A DNA stretch of 64,000 nt from Macrocybe gigantea (lineage: Eukaryota; Basidiomycota; Agaricomycetes; Agaricales; Callistosporiaceae): assembly GCA_011319805.1 (NCBI GenBank), contig SJRY01000246.1:62001-126000 (forward strand). Reading direction: 5' to 3'. The notes beneath the pieces were generated by a model, which made no database searches, was not told where the DNA came from, and saw nothing but the letters and a program-made list of their open reading frames with translations. Both the position numbers and the translations under genes were made by a program. This document shows, one piece after another, positions 59,640 through 64,000 of this stretch (positions are counted from its first letter, which is position 1; each line of letters opens with the position of its first letter).

Positions 59640-60833
59640 TCAGAGGTGCTCGTCATCGATGATGGCGGGAATGTAAAAGGTCAGGACGCCGCCCGCGTCG
59701 GCGACATCTCCGATATAAACGTACAGAATCATGCAGTGGTTCTGACAGATACCTAGCGAAAGAGACGCATTACAAAAAAAAAACAAAATAAAGTTGGAAG
59801 GGGACACGCACAGGCGATCGTCGTGGTCGACACGACGTGGCTATTCAGGAACTTGAGAAAACTTCGCACGGAAACGAGCACGCTGAACATCTTTTCTGGA
59901 TCGGGCGGGGGCGACTCGTCGCGCCGTTCTCCCTGCGAACCCTCTTCCGCACTCTGGGCTTTGTCACTGTCAATATTGGCTATTCGCTCACGAAAAAAAA
60001 AGTAGACGCGCACTCTTCGGATTGACGCAGTCGCGCCACTCTGTGTCTACCTTGACGCTCTCGGTGTGGATGGAGAGCTTGAGCCTTCCGCTGTTATTCG
60101 CCTGCACGGCGAGCACATCTGCCATCTGACGCAGCCTGTCGACGACCGTGCGCAGCTTTTGCAGCGGAGGGAGCAAGATGTGGAGCTAACGCGAAGGAAC
60201 CCTCTTCAGAGTCAACCGCAGAAAAGAGCAGAACCGTTGCGGACTCACGTCGGGTTCGGGGCACAGCGGTTCGCTGAGCTTGGCGACGTCGGCGGGGCGC
60301 ATGACGTCGATGCGGACGTCGTGGGCGACACGCACGGTGCGGCCCATGCGCGTGGTGCCCGAGATCTCGAAGCTGAGCACGGCGAAACCGTCCTTCTTCG
60401 CGAGCTTCATCACCACGTCGTCCGTCTCGTACGCGGCAGACGAGGAGGAGGACGCGGCGGAGCGCAGCGCGCCGAGAAGGGCGTCGGAGGGGAGGGCCAT
60501 CGTGATCTCGTTGGCCGCGTTTGATTGGATGCGGTAGTCCGTGAAGAGCGCGTCAACTTTGATTTGCCTGGCTTGCGAGAGTCGATTCAGGATTGGAGCG
60601 GAGAAGTTTAGATGGGGACGCACGACCAGACCTGGATCCCTCCCTCGTTCGCCTCGCTGTTACATATGATATGTATATTCGCCTCTGTAAACTTGATGAT
60701 GCACCTCTTTTGCAGCTTTTCGACGGACTGGATGATTTCTGCGGCGCGCAAGGGTCAGCGGAAAGGGAAATCTGTCAGTAAGAGGCGCACTGAAAAAGGT
60801 GGACACGTTGGTTATCGTTGCACGAAAGCGCAT
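59640..60833 (-). CDS. HUS1: HUS1, DNA-damage checkpoint clamp subunit
   Basis: Subunit of the PCNA-like 9-1-1 ring (Rad9-Hus1-Rad1) that marks DNA damage and activates ATR/Mec1. Six exons: 60833-60791, 60738-60624, 60567-60249, 60185-60014, 59966-59812 and 59752-59640, about 305 residues. Features: MRFRATITNVSTFFKIIQSVEKL at the start (split by intron 1), FTEANIHIICN, GGIQVWSQIKVDALFTDYRIQS, LKLAKK-type segment DDVVMKLAKKDGF, LPPLQKLRTVVDRL, LHTES-type IHTESVKVDTEWRD, KFLNSHVVSTTTIAC, and the C-terminal YIGDVADAGGVLTFYIP. At the exon 4/5 junction (about 60013) the phase is one base short; a lost G there would fix it. It converges on the RRM gene with 136 bp between stops. Confidence 0.92.
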
Positions 60834-61470
60834 CTGTATGAAAGTAGTATGGGGTTGGAACCCTGGATGAATAGAGCCAAAGGCTCTGGCATTCGAGACG
60901 GAGTTGTGGCAAGACGCGAGAAGTGGTAGAGTCACGTGCTGGATTTTAAATTTAATCAAGTATGACTGGACTTGTCAGCGCAGATCCAGCGCGCCATCTC
61001 GAGAATTTGATCAAAAAACCGCGACTCGCACGGATGTGATATTTTATTTCGCCGCCTTCGGTCTTCGGGCCTGCTTTTGGTATTCGCCCATCCCGGAGCC
61101 AACCAAGGACAAAGCAAAGGAAGGATCGCCGAGTGTCCGTCGGCGAAAGCATATCATTCCTGATCATCAACCCCGTCCAGCAGGTCTGCATGTGATGCTT
61201 TCAACACCCACAGACTGTCCATCACACTTCCCTGTCAAGGCGCTCACTGTCGTTTTCTGCGGTTTCTTTCTTGTCTTGACCTCTCGCAGTCTGACAGCTT
61301 TGATGGCTTGTTTGCGTCCAGCCGCTCGGGGGCCCTTCTTCTTGAATAGACCTTGCAGATCACCGGCCGCATAATTCGCTCCCTTCCCCTAAATTCCTCG
61401 GCGCTCTTTCATCCTTCTGCACGTTCCTTCTCGCCCTTTGCCTAAGGTTGGGTGTCACGGCTTGTATGCC
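60834..61470. other. Divergent region between HUS1 and DUF6533 genes
   Basis: About 640 bp; both flanking genes point outward, so both promoters lie here. The 156-codon plus frame at 60904-61374 has no family features and crosses what must be the two promoters. Confidence 0.4.
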
Positions 61471-63279
61471 ATGGACTACCAGCTCGAGACTCCACACACC
61501 GCAGAAGAAATGTCCGTGTGCTCTTCAATAGATAATGTCAACTGCCAAGCTGACGTTTCGCCAGAGTGATCCACAATTTCCTGCACATCGTCGCTGTCTG
61601 TGAGTGTCCGACGAAGCGAATCCAAGCTGGTGCTTACGCTTTTTGGCCAACTAGCCTTCTTATTCTATGACCACCTCCTCACATCAGGTGAGCATGGTCG
61701 ATCCGGCGTGCACGGGAAGACCTCGTTTCTGACGTCCAAGCGTCGACTGGAGGGATTGAGATCCAGTATCTCTGGAAAAGGCATAAAACGCAAAGCTCTT
61801 ACTGGTTCTTTTTCAATCGGTACTTTGCTTTCTTCGGAAACATTGCCGTCACGATCCTAGGTTTTACGACGCTTCCTCATCAAGTGAGTCCTCCGTCCTG
61901 AACTCCCCCTCAATTATAACCATGTTCTAATGCAATGGACAGAGGTTTGGCCCGACTCTCTTCAACATGTTATCTACTGCTGAGACGACATGCTGGATGT
62001 CGCTTTAGCTGTCGACGATATAATTTATTCCGCCAACTCATGTTGATAATCAATCAGGTCCTTGTCTGCAGTGAGTTGCAATTTTTTTTCCCCCAAGAAA
62101 TGACTGCCGACGACATGACAGTTCTCCTCACGATACGAATTTATGCCCTGTACGGATGTTCACTCCGGGTCCTAGCGTACATGGTGGGCAGCGGTGCCGT
62201 CCTGGCGGGAGTGTCTGTCGTACGTCCCTCCCATAAATTCTCACCCACGAGTCCTCTGACTTGGCCTTCAGTGGTCTCTGTTCGGACAGAAAACCGCCCC
62301 GGCCCAGCAAGGGTCTGGTTGCCATGTCGGAATTTCATCGGTGACGTACGGCAATCCCGTCCTCGTCTCCTCTCTTCCGAACTAATCCCACATCGAAATT
62401 CTCATCAGGGCAATCCGTAGGTGCTCTGTTCTCTACTGAAGCTCGCGTTTATCTACAAGGGGCGTTGTTCTTTCTCCAGACCTGGCGGGAGCTTGGGAGG
62501 CCCTCTTTGTGTACGACTCCATCTTGTTCGGGCTGACCATGTTCAAAACGTGGAGAGCGAGAAACGAGTTTGGGTTGTACGGCCGCAACGGCATTCCTAT
62601 ATTGCAGCTTATCTTCAGAGATGGTATCTCCTCTCCGATTTTAAAAAAAAAAAAAACATACTCACCATCCGGTCCCTCAGGCGCAATTTATTTTGCGTAA
62701 GTCCGCAGGCATCTCTATTCGTTGTTATCCTTGCACCGACAATCCCCGATCACAGTGTAATGGCGCTGGCGAATCTGGCCAACATATTGACTTTTTACGT
62801 AAGTGATCGTCGTTCTGATTGACGCTCGTCTCTTGAGCCTCAACCCGTCTCTTTTAATTTAGCTCTGCGGCGTGCGTCTGTTTCACCTTCGAGGCGACTT
62901 TTGTTCACCGAAGCCGATCCCGTTTGTATAGCCCTTTCTCCGAGGAGGTTTGTCCACCTTTGCGAGCAGGTCTGGTGTTTTCCATTTGATTCGGGAAATC
63001 CAAAGCTAACTCTTTCTTCGGGGAACAAGTATTTCGGTTACGATGATGTCGCGCCTGATGCTGAACCTTCACGAGACGGCTGATACGGGTATCTATTCCA
63101 CGGCAACGTTTACGAACACGAATGTCGAGTACTCCTCGCCGACGAATATGGTCGAGCTCGATACGCTCTGGAGCGGGGCTTTGGAACATGGACGGACTAC
63201 CTTTGCTTCGCAGAGCTTTGGGTTGGCCGACCAAGATCCTTCCCTCGGTGTCTCCACCGGTGACAGGAGCCATGACTAA
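61471..63279 (+). CDS. DUF6533 multi-pass membrane protein
   Basis: Basidiomycete-specific membrane family. Recognisable blocks in order: LAFLFYDHLLTS joined to IEIQYLWKRHK (the DUF6533 signature), YWFFFNRYFAFFGNIAVTILG, VLLTIRIYALYGCSLRVLA, WSLFGQK, DLAGAWEALFVYDSILFGLT, GIPILQLIFRDG, AIYFAVMALANLANILTFY, then RGGLSTFASS spliced to ISVTMMSRLMLNLHE. At least nine short introns; the best supported are 62643-62690 region (ending CCTCAG) and 62955-63027 (ending ACAAG). The C-terminal 70 residues are soluble and Ser/Thr-rich. The 5' end is not resolved: the ATG at 61471 is my best guess and the join into the first conserved block is uncertain. Seven helices are expected for the family. Function unknown. 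Confidence 0.72.
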
Positions 63280-63670
63280 TTCAAGCCTCCATTCTGATGA
63301 TCACCCTTCCGCTTTCACTTCCCATATGATACAATCATCGTGTAGCCTCCCACCATCATGTCCACCGCATCTGTAAACATATCTGTATCGTACTCTAGGT
63401 TTATTCGGATGGCATAACCCTATCTGCCGCGGAGAATGGCGCAAGCAATAATAGGTGAGTCGGAGATAGGAAAGTCCCAGCCGGGCTGGAACGTATCAGC
63501 GAACGTGCCGGAGAACGTCCAGCCATCAGCGCTCAGCTGAGAATCGAGGCAGTGAACACATGGAGTGCATGAGAATCGACGAGAATTTGGCATCTGAGTA
63601 GAAAAGTCACGTCAGGCAAGAAATGCAGGTCAGTGTGGGACGAACGAACGAATAGCAACCACGACTGGCG
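63280..63670. other. Convergent intergenic region
   Basis: About 390 bp between two converging genes, holding their 3' UTRs. No further feature. Confidence 0.4.
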
Positions 63671-64000
63671 CTACGCATCGTCGCCGAAAGACAGGAGAGT
63701 CTTGCTCTCCTTTTTCTTCTTCTTGACTGGCGCTTTCTTCGACGAAGCGTCTTCAAGGTCATCCAGAGTATTGATAGCCTTGCGCTTCGCGGCATGCGAG
63801 GGCTTGGTCCCGCTCCTGGCCGAGGAGAACGACAAAGTAGGTCGCGATTTCTGTTTCGAGCCAGACGTTTCTCGACCAGAAGACGAATCTGCGTGGAGCC
63901 AGGCTCTTTGAGCGCCGGTTTCGTATTTGGGTCATCCAAAGGCGGCAGCCCTTCTCTATTTTCGGAATGCATTCACATCAGACGCCGAATCCTGTGAAAC
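63671..64000 (-). CDS. C-terminal part of a Lys-rich protein, cut by the right edge
   Basis: Minus strand, stop TAG at 63671-63673, running off the window on the right. The C-terminus reads AINTLDDLEDASSKKAPVKKKKK, ending KTLLSFGDDA, preceded by a Ser/Lys-rich stretch and ETGAQRAWLHADSSSG. The upstream part (REGLPPLDDP) is in a different frame; one extra base in TTT at 63926-63928 (AAA on the coding strand) would join them as LPPLDDP-K-YETGAQ. A short charged nuclear protein is likely. The LLSFGDD ending resembles small fungal proteins of the DUF4604 type, but I am not sure. Confidence 0.6.

Noticed and set aside
1..64000. CRISPR arrays, rRNA genes, transposons or viral genes
   Set aside because: Looked for regularly spaced repeats, reverse transcriptase, transposase and capsid-like motifs; none were seen.

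Overview
This window is a piece of a basidiomycete nuclear genome, most likely a mushroom-forming fungus (Agaricomycetes). Nearly every gene is cut by short introns of about 45-70 nt with GTRNGT donors and CTNAN branch sites. Several families seen here are typical of Agaricomycetes: DUF6699, DUF6533, a DUF1295 reductase, an N-terminally multi-pass P450 and a urease with all three subunits fused. Three tRNA genes carry introns next to the anticodon. I see no rRNA, CRISPR array, transposase, reverse transcriptase or viral gene. Exon coordinates were worked out by hand from splice signals, reading phase and recognisable protein motifs.

Layout. 0-12 kb: a mitochondrial PPR-like protein (minus, cut by the left edge), ribosomal protein P0, trehalose-6-phosphate synthase, a DUF6699 protein, a secreted jelly-roll protein and three tRNAs (Pro, Arg, Pro). 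12.4-15.4 kb is gene-poor. 15-28.8 kb: a PMC1-type Ca2+-ATPase, an SRA-YDG protein, two tandem copies of the mRNA-export factor RAE1/GLE2, then two tandem copies of a small membrane protein. 29-33.6 kb: a cytochrome P450 and a C-5 sterol desaturase on the same strand, followed by 2.7 kb without a supportable gene. 36-47.4 kb: a small secreted protein, a DUF1295 reductase, an AT-hook/Myb-like protein, a low-complexity secreted protein, an orphan gene and a type-B carboxylesterase. 48-60.8 kb: urease, two orphan genes, a DENND6-like DENN protein, a CFIm68-like RRM protein and the checkpoint clamp subunit HUS1. 61.4-64 kb: a DUF6533 membrane protein and the C-terminal part of a Lys-rich protein that leaves the window.

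Most genes are unrelated housekeeping functions; there is no obvious large cluster. The most interesting biology is the tandem duplication of RAE1, normally a single essential gene. Both copies are intact and share intron positions, and three of their introns appear to be GC-AG. The other outstanding feature is technical. At least ten conserved reading frames contain a single missing base, usually in a homopolymer, that breaks an otherwise perfect protein (TPS1, PMC1 three times, ERG3, the Myb protein, urease, the DENN protein and others). I read these as systematic sequence under-calls rather than pseudogenes, and they will spoil automatic gene models. I did not find a convincing novel multi-gene system.
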